Of a stretch of DNA of 64,000 bases, positions 42,471-50,466 are shown one piece after another (positions within the stretch are counted from its first letter, which is position 1; every line of letters starts with the position of its first letter). A model generated the notes under the pieces. It did not search any database and had not been told where the DNA came from. It saw only the letters and a list, made by a program, of their open reading frames with translations. The stretch covers positions 7,429 through 71,428 of the forward strand of contig DAOUAE010000017.1 in the NCBI GenBank assembly GCA_034433795.1, in the 5' to 3' direction. Source of the DNA: DAOUAE01 sp034433795. GTDB taxonomy: Bacteria; Chloroflexota; UBA6077; FW602-bin22; DAOUAE01. Both the position numbers and the translations under genes were made by a program.

Positions 42471-43649
42471 CTACCGTTGGCTTTCGCCTTCGGCTTCGTG
42501 CAGGCATGACGGTAGACAGCCGTCCCTGCGGGCTCGTTCCAAGCCCAACGTGAGTATCAGCAATGCAGAATTGATGTCACGATGAACAGAAAGACGACAG
42601 TGCGGACAGTCGTGCCAGCGGACAGAAAGGTCTTTGGGAACAGGCGAGCCGCACCGGGCGCACCGCTGGCTTGTGCCGTTGGCGGGCACCGCAACCACTT
42701 CCCTCCCAGCCCTCCAAGCCTTGTCGGGAAGGATGTGCGTCAGAAGCACCGACCAACCGGCATCAAGCACGGACTTGCTCAGGTTCCCCTGTGCCAGGCC
42801 CTTTATGGTGAGGTCTTCCACGCAGATCAGGTCATGCTCTCTGACCAGCTCTGCCGCCAGCTTCCAGTAGACATCCCTGCGCTGACGGGCGACTTTGAGG
42901 TGAAGCTTGGCAATTTGCCTGCACATCCGCTTCCCGCGCTTAGAGCCCTTCACTTTCTTGCTCAGAATTCTTTGTTTCTCGGCGATTTTCGTTTCAATCT
43001 TCTTCAACCACTTTGGGTTGTCAACGAGGCGACCGTCGGAGAGGGCCAGAAGGTTTTCCACGCCGACGTCCATCCCTATCGCCTTGCCCGTTGGCGGCAA
43101 GGGTTCACGGAGACGTTCGTCCGGGACTTCAAGGGCGAAAGTGGCAGACCATCCATCCACCTTGCGGGTGACCCAGACCTGCTTAATAACGGCTGGCTCG
43201 GGCAACGGGCGGTGCCAGATGACCCGCACCAAGCCCACATTCTGGAGGGAGAGCCGCAACCTTCCTCTTTCGTCGGGTTTTATCTTCGTCCCGTCTCCGT
43301 ACGTGAACTCCAATGTGCGGAAACGATGGGGCTTTTTGAATCTTGGATAACCGACCTTTTGCCCGGATTGGATGGCTTTGAAAAACCTCCGGAAAGCCTT
43401 ATCAAGCCGGCGCAGGACGTGCTGGGCAGCACTGAAGTTCAAGAGGGCGACTTCTTTGTCGGTCTCCCTCAATGTTTTCAATTTCCCTGCCTGTTCAAGG
43501 TAGGTGACGGTTCGCCTTTCCTGTTCCCACGCATCTTTCCTTTCGGCAAGAGCATCGTTGTAAAGGCGACAGGCAACTGCGAGAAGTGTCGCCAGAATCT
43601 TTTCCTGGGTTCTATTGGGTTTGAGGCGATACTGGCAAGCCAATTTCAT
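42471..43649 (-). CDS. tnpB: TnpB RNA-guided nuclease / transposon-encoded protein
   Basis: 392 residues, full length for TnpB. The RuvC-like triad is intact: Asp194 (IGMDVGVENL), Glu278 (ICVEDLTIKGL) and Asp358 (HRDINSALLIL). The zinc finger CxxC...CxxC is at Cys330, 333, 348 and 351. The N-terminus MKLACQYRLKPNRTQEKIL is typical. TnpB proteins are known to cut DNA guided by an omega-RNA from the element's right end; here that would lie at and beyond 42471. No frameshift, so the protein may be active. Lower GC than the host genes. Confidence 0.93.
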   Translation of the reverse strand: MKLACQYRLKPNRTQEKILATLLAVACRLYNDALAERKDAWEQERRTVTYLEQAGKLKTLRETDKEVALLNFSAAQHVLRRLDKAFRRFFKAIQSGQKVGYPRFKKPHRFRTLEFTYGDGTKIKPDERGRLRLSLQNVGLVRVIWHRPLPEPAVIKQVWVTRKVDGWSATFALEVPDERLREPLPPTGKAIGMDVGVENLLALSDGRLVDNPKWLKKIETKIAEKQRILSKKVKGSKRGKRMCRQIAKLHLKVARQRRDVYWKLAAELVREHDLICVEDLTIKGLAQGNLSKSVLDAGWSVLLTHILPDKAWRAGREVVAVPANGTSQRCARCGSPVPKDLSVRWHDCPHCRLSVHRDINSALLILTLGLERARRDGCLPSCLHEAEGESQR

Positions 43650-43678
43650 TGTTTATCTCCCTCAGTGCGCATTATAAT
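43649..43678 (+). promoter_or_regulatory. Outward promoter from the tnpB element
   Basis: TTGTTT (43649-43654), 18-bp spacer, TATAAT (43673-43678). It points to the M42 peptidase gene. Its -10 is part of a perfect 14-bp palindrome (43668-43681) and so also reads as a -10 on the other strand. Confidence 0.5.
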
Positions 43679-43699
43679 GCGACAGGAAGGAGGTGTCGA
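43671..43699 (-). promoter_or_regulatory. Predicted tnpB promoter
   Basis: Minus strand: TCGACA (43694-43699), 17-bp spacer, TATAAT (43671-43676), 21 bp before the tnpB ATG. Confidence 0.55.
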
Positions 43700-43743
43700 G
43701 GGCGCATTCCCCTGTCGGCGGAAGCCGACAGTCCCCTGCGCCC
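43700..43743. repeat. Two-tier perfect hairpin at the left end of the tnpB element
   Basis: Inner stem CTGTCGGC/GCCGACAG (43712-43719 and 43724-43731) with a GGAA loop; outer stem GGGCGCA/TGCGCCC (43700-43706 and 43737-43743); symmetric 5-nt C-rich internal loops between. It ends 7 bp before the peptidase ATG. Probably the element's left-end subterminal structure, recognised by TnpA in complete relatives. Confidence 0.6.
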
Positions 43744-43750
43744 GATTTCT

Positions 43751-44824
43751 ATGGAAGATCAGTGGATCGCTCTCCTGCTGGACCTGGGCCGGCGCCCGAC
43801 CGCGCCCCTTTACGAGACGGCCATCATCCAGGCCGTTCACGCGTTCCTGACCGCCCACACGATCCCGTTCGCCGCCGATCCCTACGGCAACCTGATCGTC
43901 CGCCTCGGTCCGGCCGAAGGGACCCCGCTCGCCCTGGTTGCCCACCTGGATCACCCCGGGCTGGAGGTCACGGCCAGCCAGGGGACCACCGCCCTGGCCC
44001 GCCCGCTGGGCGGAGTGCCGCTCGCCAGCCTCCGCCCGCCGGAACCGGTCCTGATCCTGACCGATGGCCAGCCGGTTCCGGCCACGGTCGTGGCCCTCGA
44101 ACAGACCGGGGAAGGGCCCCTTCTGCGCCTGCAGACCGACGGGCCGGTGCCCACCCCAACCGGGGCGGTCTTCGCCCTGCCCGGCCCGGAGCGCCGGGGT
44201 GATCTTCTGATGATGCCGGCGGTGGACGACCTGGTCGGCTGCGCCGCCCTTCTTCTCACCCTGGCGGCCGTCCGCGACCAGGCGCTGCCGCGTCCCCTCT
44301 ACGGCGTCTTCACCCGCGCGGAGGAGATCGGCCTGGTGGGGGCCACTCTGGTGGCCCGGTCCGGTCTCCTTCCGCCCGAGACGCTGGTGGTCTCGCTGGA
44401 GGCCAGCCGGACGCTTCCAGGCGCCGTCATCGGCCGGGGACCGGTCATCCGGGTGGGCGACCGCAGCCGGACCTTCGACGCCACCGCTGAAGGGCTGCTC
44501 AGCGCCGCCGCCCGGCGGCTGGAGGGAGCGCCCGTCCAGCGCCAGCTGATGAGCGGCGGCACCTGCGAGGCCACCGCCTTCGGGCTCTGCGGCTACCGTA
44601 CGACCGGCCTGGCCTTCCCGCTGGGCAACTACCACAACGCCGGCCCCGATGGCCGGCTGCGGCCCGAGTTCATCCACGTCCGTGATTTCCTGACCGGCGT
44701 CCGCCTGCTGCAGACCGCCGCCCTCCTCGACGAGCCCGACCCGGAGGCCCCGCTGCGCGAGCGCCTGGCGACGGCGGTCGGCCGCTACGCCGAGCGGCTG
44801 CAGGCCACCGCCCGCCGCGGCTGA
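43751..44824 (+). CDS. M42 family metallopeptidase
   Basis: 357 residues, co-catalytic dinuclear metal aminopeptidase family. Metal and catalytic landmarks: VAHLDHPGLEV (His and Asp), MMPAVDDLVGCAAL (bridging Asp), TRAEEIGLVGAT (catalytic Glu pair), SLEAS, and LGNYHNAGPDG near the C-terminus. The family hydrolyses N-terminal residues of peptides; in some genomes members are labelled cellulase in error. The ATG has no ribosome binding site, perhaps because the tnpB element was inserted directly upstream; the frame stays open into the element. Confidence 0.88.
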   Translation: MEDQWIALLLDLGRRPTAPLYETAIIQAVHAFLTAHTIPFAADPYGNLIVRLGPAEGTPLALVAHLDHPGLEVTASQGTTALARPLGGVPLASLRPPEPVLILTDGQPVPATVVALEQTGEGPLLRLQTDGPVPTPTGAVFALPGPERRGDLLMMPAVDDLVGCAALLLTLAAVRDQALPRPLYGVFTRAEEIGLVGATLVARSGLLPPETLVVSLEASRTLPGAVIGRGPVIRVGDRSRTFDATAEGLLSAAARRLEGAPVQRQLMSGGTCEATAFGLCGYRTTGLAFPLGNYHNAGPDGRLRPEFIHVRDFLTGVRLLQTAALLDEPDPEAPLRERLATAVGRYAERLQATARRG

Positions 44825-44932
44825 GGCCGCTTCCGCGCCGCCGCCTCGCCCGACCGGCGGCCGGGCGTCCAGGCCAGCTGCCGGGTCTGTGGTACAATAG
44901 AACAGCGGAGACGTCTGTACGGGAGGACCGCC

Positions 44933-45193
44933 ATTCAGGACCGAAACCACTGGCGGCGGCACCGGGGAGCCTGCAAGTACTACCGTGAGGACTGGAGCGT
45001 GCCCGACGCCCTCTACCGGTGCTACTGTCTGCTCAACATGCCGCCGGAGACCAAGGAAGAAGAGGAACTCTGCCGCCGCAGCGCCGACGGCTGCTGGCGT
45101 TTCAAGGTCAACGGCCAGAGCCGGGGCTGGCCCGAGGACCTCGTCCGCGCCTTCGAGGAGCGCCAGAGGCGGCGCCCGCCGGCGGACCGCTGA
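44933..45193 (+). CDS. Small cysteine-rich protein, possible ATT start
   Basis: 86 residues if translation starts at ATT (44933), which has GGGAGGA 5 nt upstream; the first standard start, GTG at 44999, would remove the conserved-looking RGACKYYREDWSVPDALYRCYC segment. Cys spacing C-x15-C-x-C followed by ELC and GCW suggests a small zinc site. Not recognised by name. A TGG-TACAAT extended -10 lies at 44890-44898. Its stop lies inside a terminator stem shared with recD2. Confidence 0.5.
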   Translation: MQDRNHWRRHRGACKYYREDWSVPDALYRCYCLLNMPPETKEEEELCRRSADGCWRFKVNGQSRGWPEDLVRAFEERQRRRPPADR

Positions 45194-45202
45194 CCGGTCC
45201 GC
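45182..45202. terminator. Bidirectional terminator hairpin
   Basis: Perfect 8-bp stem GCGGACCG/CGGTCCGC (45182-45189, 45195-45202), 5-nt loop, between the convergent small gene and recD2. No T-tract. Confidence 0.5.
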
Positions 45203-45206
45203 GGCC

Positions 45207-47408
45207 TCAGGCCTGCCGGGCCACCGGCGGCGTGCCCGCAAGGCTCGTCCGCAGCCGCCAGGCCAGCCGGGTGTGCCGGCGGGTCACCCGCTCGCGCCGC
45301 ACCGCGATGGCCAGCGCCCGCCAGCTGCCGACCAGAACCACCAGCCGCTGGGCCCGGGTCACCGCCGTGTAGAGCAGGTTGCGCTGGAGCAGAAGATAGT
45401 GCTGGGTGGTCAGCGGCATCACCACCGCCGGGTACTCGCAGCCCTGGCTCTTGTGGACACTGACAGCGTAGGCCAGGACCAGTTCGTCCAGATCGGCGAA
45501 GGGGTAGACGACCACCCGGCCGTCGTCAAACCGCACGATGGCCCGCTCCGCGGCCAGGTCCAGCCGGGTGATCCGGCCCATCTCCCCGTTGAAGACCTGG
45601 CGGTCGTAGTTGTTGACCACCTGCAGCACCTTGTCGCCCTGGCGGAAGAGACGGGCGCCGAAGCGGCGTTCCGGTTTCCCCTCGGCCGGGGGGTTGAGCG
45701 CGGCCTGGAGCCGCTCATTGAGCCGGGCGACCCCCAGCGGTCCCTGGTGCATCGGGGCCAGAACTTGGATATCCTGGATCGGGTCGAGCCCGTAGCGCCG
45801 GGGTAGCTGTTCGACCACCAGGTCGACGATGCGGTCGGCCGCCCGCTCCGGATCGTCCTCGGCCAGGAAGAGGAAATCATCGTAGCCGCGCAGGCGCGGC
45901 CGTTCGCCGGCGTTGATCCGGTGGGCGTTCTGAACGATGCCGCTCCCGGCGGCCTGGCGCATGACGGTGGTCAGGCGGGTCACCGGCACGACCGCGCTGG
46001 CGATAAGCTCGCGCAGGACGTTGCCTGGCCCGACCGCCGGCAGCTGGTCCACATCGCCGACCAGGACCAGGTGGGCGTCGGGCGGCACCGCCTTGACCAG
46101 GGCGTTGGCCAGGAGCACATCGAGCATCGAGGCCTCGTCGACGACAATGCAGTCGGCCAGAAGCGGGTTCTGGGCGTCGTAGAGGGCCTCGCCCCCGGGG
46201 CGCAGGGCCAGCAGACGGTGGATGGTCCGGGCCGGGACACCGGTCACCTCGGTCAGCCGTCGGGCGGCCCGGCCGGTCGGGGCGGCCAGGAGAGCCGAAC
46301 AGCGCTTGGCCCGGAGCAGGGTCAGGAGGGCCTGGATCGTGGTCGTCTTGCCGGTGCCCGGGCCGCCGGTGATGACGCTGACCTTGCTGGTCAGCGCCCG
46401 CCGGACGGCCAGCCGCTGCTCGGCGGTGAGGATCAGACCGTGGCGTTCGGCCAGCCAGGCGAAGGCGCGCTCGAAGTCCACCCGCTGGAAGAGGGCCAGC
46501 CGGTCAGCGGGGGCGGTCAGGAGCGTCCGCAGGCGTTCGGCCAGCCGGCGCTCGGCCTGAAAGAGCGGCACCAGGTAGACGGCGGTGGTGCCGTCGTGGG
46601 ATTCACAGACGAGGCCGTTCTCCTCGCGGGTCAGGCGCGCCAGGGCCTCGGCCACCATCTCCGGCGTGCACCCCAGCAGGGTTCGGGCCCGCGCGCCGAG
46701 GTCCTCCAGAGGCATGAAAACGTGGCCCTCCTCGGCCGCCTCCCAGAGAAGGTGACGGAGGCCGGCCATCACCCGCTCGAGGCTCTGTGCCGGGAAGCCC
46801 AGGCGGCGGGCGATCCGGTCGGCGGTGAGGAAACCGATCCCGCGGACCTCGCGGGCCAGGCGGTAGGGGTCGTGCCGGACGACCTCCAGGCTGGCGTCGC
46901 CGTACTGCTGGAAGATGCGCACCGCCAGGCTCGGCGAGAGATCGTGAGCCTGGAGAAAGAGCATAAGATCCTGAATCGCCTGGTGCTCACGCCAGGCCCG
47001 GACGATGGCCGCCGCCCGCTGGGGGCCGATGCCCGGCACCTCGGTCAGGCGTTCCGGCGTCTGCTCGATGATCTGTGGCGTCTCGGCCCCGAAACGCTCG
47101 ACGATCCGCTGGGCCAGAACCGGCCCGACACCCCGGACCAGGCCCGACCCCAGGTACTTCTGGAGTCCGGCCACGCTGGCCGGGCGCACCACCTCGTAGC
47201 GCTCGGCCACCAGTTGCGGCCCGTAGGCCGGGTGCTGGACCCACCGGCCCGCGACCCGCAGGGTCTGGCCGGCATTCACCCCCGGCAGCACGCCCACCAC
47301 GGTCACCGGCGCGCCCTGCCGGTCGCAGAGACGCACCACACTGTAGCCGGTCTCGGCACTGGCGTAGACCAGGCGCTCGACCGTGCCCTCGACGACCACC
47401 GACGTCAT
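45207..47408 (-). CDS. recD2: RecD2-type ATP-dependent DNA helicase
   Basis: 733 residues, SF1B 5'-3' helicase of the RecD2 subfamily (long N-terminal region, no RecBC). Residues 1-80 form an OB-like domain, about 90-210 carry helix-hairpin-helix segments (RGVGPVLAQRIVERFG, VPGIGPQRAAAIV, RGIGFLTADRIARRLG). Helicase motifs: Walker A GGPGTGKTTT, VVDEASMLD, GDVDQLPAVGPGN, VTRLTTVMRQA, and AVSVHKSQGCEYPAVVMP with YTAVTRAQ. Acts in replication-fork and mismatch repair in known cases. The ATG is 9 nt from a TATAAT, so the mRNA is probably leaderless. Confidence 0.95.
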   Translation of the reverse strand: MTSVVVEGTVERLVYASAETGYSVVRLCDRQGAPVTVVGVLPGVNAGQTLRVAGRWVQHPAYGPQLVAERYEVVRPASVAGLQKYLGSGLVRGVGPVLAQRIVERFGAETPQIIEQTPERLTEVPGIGPQRAAAIVRAWREHQAIQDLMLFLQAHDLSPSLAVRIFQQYGDASLEVVRHDPYRLAREVRGIGFLTADRIARRLGFPAQSLERVMAGLRHLLWEAAEEGHVFMPLEDLGARARTLLGCTPEMVAEALARLTREENGLVCESHDGTTAVYLVPLFQAERRLAERLRTLLTAPADRLALFQRVDFERAFAWLAERHGLILTAEQRLAVRRALTSKVSVITGGPGTGKTTTIQALLTLLRAKRCSALLAAPTGRAARRLTEVTGVPARTIHRLLALRPGGEALYDAQNPLLADCIVVDEASMLDVLLANALVKAVPPDAHLVLVGDVDQLPAVGPGNVLRELIASAVVPVTRLTTVMRQAAGSGIVQNAHRINAGERPRLRGYDDFLFLAEDDPERAADRIVDLVVEQLPRRYGLDPIQDIQVLAPMHQGPLGVARLNERLQAALNPPAEGKPERRFGARLFRQGDKVLQVVNNYDRQVFNGEMGRITRLDLAAERAIVRFDDGRVVVYPFADLDELVLAYAVSVHKSQGCEYPAVVMPLTTQHYLLLQRNLLYTAVTRAQRLVVLVGSWRALAIAVRRERVTRRHTRLAWRLRTSLAGTPPVARQA

Positions 47409-47417
47409 CCCGCCGGG

Positions 47418-47423
47418 ATTATA
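47418..47423 (-). promoter_or_regulatory. Extended -10 element of recD2
   Basis: Minus strand TGC-TATAAT, 9 nt before the ATG. A TTGACA-like hexamer further up lies too close (5 bp) to be its -35. Confidence 0.55.
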
Positions 47424-47466
47424 GCATATGTCAAGTTGAGGCTTTCGCGAAAACCGCTCCGGGGGC

Positions 47467-47496
47467 TTGACAGGAGCGCGGCGGGCCCGGTAGGCT
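47467..47496 (+). promoter_or_regulatory. Predicted promoter of the RlpA-LysM gene
   Basis: Consensus TTGACA (47467-47472), 18-bp spacer, TAGGCT (47491-47496). 58 bp to the TTG start. Confidence 0.4.
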
Positions 47497-47554
47497 AGGG
47501 AGCGTCGGCCGCCCGAGCGTGCGGTCGGCGAAACCCCTGAGCAGGAGGGATCGC

Positions 47555-48460
47555 TTGACGGATCGTGTCCGACGTGGGCTCGTCGCCCTGGGGGTGGGCC
47601 TGCTTCTCGGGCTCACCGCCCTGCCTGGCCTGGCCGCCGAAGAGGGCTACGCCACCTGGTACGGCCCCGGCTTTCACGGCCGGCGCATGGCCAACGGCCA
47701 GATCTTCGACATGTACGACCCCACGACCACCGCGGCCAACATCTTCCCCTTCGGCACCTGGCTGAAGGTGACCAATCCGGCCAACGGCCGTTCGGTCGTC
47801 GTCCAGGTGCGGGACCGTGGCGCCTTCCGCCACGCTCTCGACCTCTCCTATGCCGCCTTCGCCCAGATCGCCGACCCCCGGCTGATGATGATCCGCGTCC
47901 TCTACGAGGTGGTCAGCGGCCCGGAGGGAACACCGGTTGAGCGACCCCAACCGGCCAGTCGCGGAGGCGAGCGGCCGGCCGCGCCACCCGCCGAGCACAC
48001 CGTGGCGCCCGGCGAGACGCTCTGGGCCATCGCCGTCCGCTACGGTCTTCGCCCCGCCGATCTGGCCGCCTGGAACGGATTGGAGTCGCCCGACCTCCTC
48101 CGCCCCGGCCAGCGCCTGCGGCTCCGCCCGGCCACGCCCGCGCCGGCCGCCGAGGCCGAGACCTACACCGTCCAGCCTGGTGACACGCTCTCGGCCCTGG
48201 CGCAGCGCTGGGGTACGACCATCGAGGCCATCGTCCAGGCCAACGGCCTGAGCGACCCCGGTCTGATCGTGGTCGGCCAGACGCTCCGCCGGCCCGGCGC
48301 CGGCGCCCCGGCCTCCGCCACCACCTACACCGTCCAGCCCGGCGATACCCTCTGGGGGATCGCCCGTCGGTTCGACACCACCGTTGAGCAGCTGCAGGCG
48401 CTCAACAGCCTGCCGACGCCGGACCTCCTCCAGCCCGGGATGGTGCTGCGGCTCCGCTGA
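47555..48460 (+). CDS. Secreted RlpA-like protein with three LysM domains
   Basis: 301 residues. Signal peptide RRGLVALGVGLLLGLTALPGLAA, then an RlpA-type double-psi beta-barrel (residues about 30-120: EGYATWYGPGFHGRRMANG, FPFGTWLKVTNPANGRSVVVQVRDRGAF, LDLSYAAFAQIADP; the RDRG Asp is catalytic in lytic transglycosylase relatives). Three LysM repeats follow near 148-192, 205-247 and 259-301, each with a Y/HTVxPGDTLWxIA-like start. Expected to bind and possibly cut peptidoglycan. TTG start with AGGAGGG upstream. Confidence 0.88.
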   Translation: MTDRVRRGLVALGVGLLLGLTALPGLAAEEGYATWYGPGFHGRRMANGQIFDMYDPTTTAANIFPFGTWLKVTNPANGRSVVVQVRDRGAFRHALDLSYAAFAQIADPRLMMIRVLYEVVSGPEGTPVERPQPASRGGERPAAPPAEHTVAPGETLWAIAVRYGLRPADLAAWNGLESPDLLRPGQRLRLRPATPAPAAEAETYTVQPGDTLSALAQRWGTTIEAIVQANGLSDPGLIVVGQTLRRPGAGAPASATTYTVQPGDTLWGIARRFDTTVEQLQALNSLPTPDLLQPGMVLRLR

Positions 48461-48466
48461 CCCACT

Positions 48467-48502
48467 GGCCACCGGCCTCGACCGCCAGACGGGCCGGTGG
48501 CC
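48467..48502. terminator. 11-bp terminator hairpin
   Basis: Perfect stem GGCCACCGGCC/GGCCGGTGGCC (48467-48477, 48492-48502) with a 14-nt loop, between the convergent RlpA-LysM and alcohol dehydrogenase genes. Confidence 0.6.
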
Positions 48503-48548
48503 CTCCCCCCAAGCCACCCGGCCGCGATCGCCCCTGGGGGAGCGCCGG

Positions 48549-49559
48549 CTAGGCGGAGAGGAGGACCATGGACTTCAGCCCCCGGCGCTGGGCGGTGGTC
48601 TCGAAGGCCGCGACGATCTCCTCCAGAGGGAAGCGGTGGGTGATGAGGGGCCGGACGTTCACCATCCCGTAGCTGATGAGTTTGAGGGCGGTGGTGAACT
48701 GGTGGGGGGTAAAATCGTGGCTGCCGGTCACCACCAACTGCCGATAGTGGATGAGGTTGGGGTCCACCGGCAGGGCCTGGGGCGGGTAGGTGCCGGCGAA
48801 GATCTGAATACGGGCGCCCAGGGCGCCCATCTCCAGACCCTGGGCGATAGCCTGGGGGTCGCCGACGGCGACGATGACCGCGTCAGCGCCCCGGCCGTTG
48901 GTGCGCTCTTTGACCTCGCGGACCGGGTCCACCGTGCGGGCGTGGATGACGTCGTGGGCGCCCAGCATCCGGGCCGCCTCCAGCCGGCGCTCGTCGAGGT
49001 CCACCGCCAGGACGCGGGCCCCCTGCAGACGGGCCAGCTGCAGGTGCTGAAGACCGATGGGTCCACAGCCGACGATGACCACATCGTCACCCAGACCGAT
49101 GCGAGCGGCCTGGCTGCCGTTGATACAGCAGGCCAGAGGTTCGCAGAAGGCCGCCTCCTCGAACGAGACGTGGTCCGGCAGACGGCGGACGTTGCGGGCC
49201 GGGGCCAGGCCGTACTCGGCGAAGCCTCCCTGGACACGGCCCAGATTGGTGCAGTAGTTGAAGACCCCACGCCAGCAGTTCTCACAACGACCGCAGACCA
49301 CCCGCCAGTCGGCCACCACCCGGTCGCCGACCTTGACCTCGGTGACCGCGGACCCGACGGCCACCACCACCCCGGCCCACTCGTGACCGGGCGTGCGCGG
49401 CAGGTTGCTGGCCGGCCGCGTGCCCAGATAGGCCCGCAGATCGCTCGGGCAGACGCCACAGGCCTGGATGCGGATGAGGACCTCATCGGGGCCAGGCTCC
49501 GGATCGGGTACCTCTTCGACACGCAGATCGCGCACACCGTAGAGCCGCGCCGCCTTCAC
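48549..49559 (-). CDS. Zinc-dependent alcohol/polyol dehydrogenase
   Basis: 336 residues, medium-chain dehydrogenase. Catalytic zinc: Cys in ACGVCPSDL, His/Glu in PGHEWAGVVVAVG; structural zinc lobe CGRCENCWRGVFNYC; NAD site VVIVGCGPIGLQHLQLA followed by DLDERRLEAA. LACCINGS and GSHDFTP are like the sorbitol/threonine dehydrogenase group. Substrate unresolved. Confidence 0.9.
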   Translation of the reverse strand: MKAARLYGVRDLRVEEVPDPEPGPDEVLIRIQACGVCPSDLRAYLGTRPASNLPRTPGHEWAGVVVAVGSAVTEVKVGDRVVADWRVVCGRCENCWRGVFNYCTNLGRVQGGFAEYGLAPARNVRRLPDHVSFEEAAFCEPLACCINGSQAARIGLGDDVVIVGCGPIGLQHLQLARLQGARVLAVDLDERRLEAARMLGAHDVIHARTVDPVREVKERTNGRGADAVIVAVGDPQAIAQGLEMGALGARIQIFAGTYPPQALPVDPNLIHYRQLVVTGSHDFTPHQFTTALKLISYGMVNVRPLITHRFPLEEIVAAFETTAQRRGLKSMVLLSA

Positions 49560-49663
49560 GCGCCTCTCTCCTCACGATTCTCCGGTCAGACCCAGCCTAT
49601 CACCGCCGCCCGAGCCTGTCAATGCACCGGCCGCGCTCCCGGCCCGAAAGAGGTCCAGGCCAG

Positions 49664-49700
49664 AAAAAGATCGGCGGGCCCGTGGCCTCCGGGCCGCCGA
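49664..49700 (-). terminator. Rho-independent terminator of the near-KaiC operon
   Basis: On the minus strand a GC-rich stem (arms 49691-49700 and 49671-49681, one bulge) is followed by a run of five T (49668-49664). It lies 35 nt after the stop codon of the near-KaiC gene and has a proper U-tract, unlike most hairpins in the window. Confidence 0.75.
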
Positions 49701-49734
49701 CCGATGCTCCAATCCGCCGCGCGGGGGCCGCCGG

Positions 49735-50445
49735 TTAACTGGCCGGTGCCGGCACCGGCTGGCCCTTGAGGGCCTGGTAGGCCAGTTTGGCCAGACCGCC
49801 GGCGATGTGAGTCTTGAGCTCGGCCTCGCCGCGCTCGCCCTCCAGACGCTCCAGCACCCCCTTGGGGTCGGCCCGCAGGACGTTCTCCACCGTCTGGCGG
49901 GTGATGCCCAGTTCGGTGGCGATCTCCTCGGGCGTCTTGTGGGCCTCCTCGTGGAGGACAACGACGTAGGCCGCCTCGATGAGCGAGGGCACCCAGGTCA
50001 GATTGCGGTAATGAACCAGTTTGCGCATGCCGCCGGCCACCTCGATGGCCTTCAGGGCCACCTCCAGGGCCAGCGCGTCGTAGTCGGTGGGCGCCTTCTT
50101 CAGCTCCTGGTAGGCCAGTTTGGCCAGACCGCCGGCGATGTGGGTCTTGAGCTCGGCCTCGCCGCGCTCGCCCTCCAGACGCTCCAGCACCCCCTCCGGG
50201 CTGGCGCGCAGAATGTTGCGCACCGTCTGGCTGCCCACACCCAGGAACTGGGCGATCTCGTCATCGCTCTTCTTGAACTCCTCGTGCAAAACCACCACGT
50301 AGGCCGCCTCGATGAGCGAGGGCACCCAGGTCAGATTGCGGTGCTGGATGAGTTTGCGTGTGCCCCCCGCGATCTCCAGGGCCTTCAGGAAGACCCGACG
50401 GGCCAGGGCGTCGACATCGACCGGAACGGGCTGGACCTCAACCAT
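49735..50445 (-). CDS. Near-KaiC regulatory-domain protein, tandem duplicated
   Basis: 236 residues made of two copies of a ~110-residue domain (about 8-115 and 120-228). Each copy has A-L-E-x-A-G-G-x-R-K-L, RNLTWVPSLIEAAYVVVLHEE, a helix-turn-helix-like segment (DDEIAQFLGVGSQTVRNIL / PEEIATELGITRQTVENVL) and VLERLEGERGEAELKTHIAGGLAKLAYQ. The domain matches the probable regulatory domain known to lie next to KaiC-like ATPases (TIGR03879-type, by recollection). Usually one copy; duplication here is notable. AAGGAGGGAG precedes the ATG. Confidence 0.72.
   Translation of the reverse strand: MVEVQPVPVDVDALARRVFLKALEIAGGTRKLIQHRNLTWVPSLIEAAYVVVLHEEFKKSDDEIAQFLGVGSQTVRNILRASPEGVLERLEGERGEAELKTHIAGGLAKLAYQELKKAPTDYDALALEVALKAIEVAGGMRKLVHYRNLTWVPSLIEAAYVVVLHEEAHKTPEEIATELGITRQTVENVLRADPKGVLERLEGERGEAELKTHIAGGLAKLAYQALKGQPVPAPAS
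49773..49860. repeat. Copy A of an 88-bp direct repeat
   Basis: Encodes the LERLEGERGEAELKTHIAGGLAKLAYQ end of the second domain. Differs from the copy at 50106-50193 by a single base, pointing to recent duplication or gene conversion. Confidence 0.9.
50106..50193. repeat. Copy B of an 88-bp direct repeat
   Basis: Encodes the same segment in the first domain; one mismatch to copy A at 49773-49860. Confidence 0.9.
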
Positions 50446-50466
50446 GGTCTCCCTCCTTGGAGTGTT

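Larger units (their letters stand above)
42427..43743 (-). mobile_element. IS200/IS605-type element with TnpB only (IS1341-like)
   Basis: A lone tnpB with no tnpA, flanked by hairpins on both sides and clearly less GC-rich than its neighbours. The outer limits given are the hairpin edges (42427 and 43743), not proven ends. No target duplication is expected for this family. Insertion appears to have landed between the BtuF-like gene and the M42 peptidase gene. Confidence 0.55.

Noticed and set aside
47428..47434. TTGACA as -35 of recD2
   Set aside because: Only 5 bp from the TATAAT, not a usable spacing.
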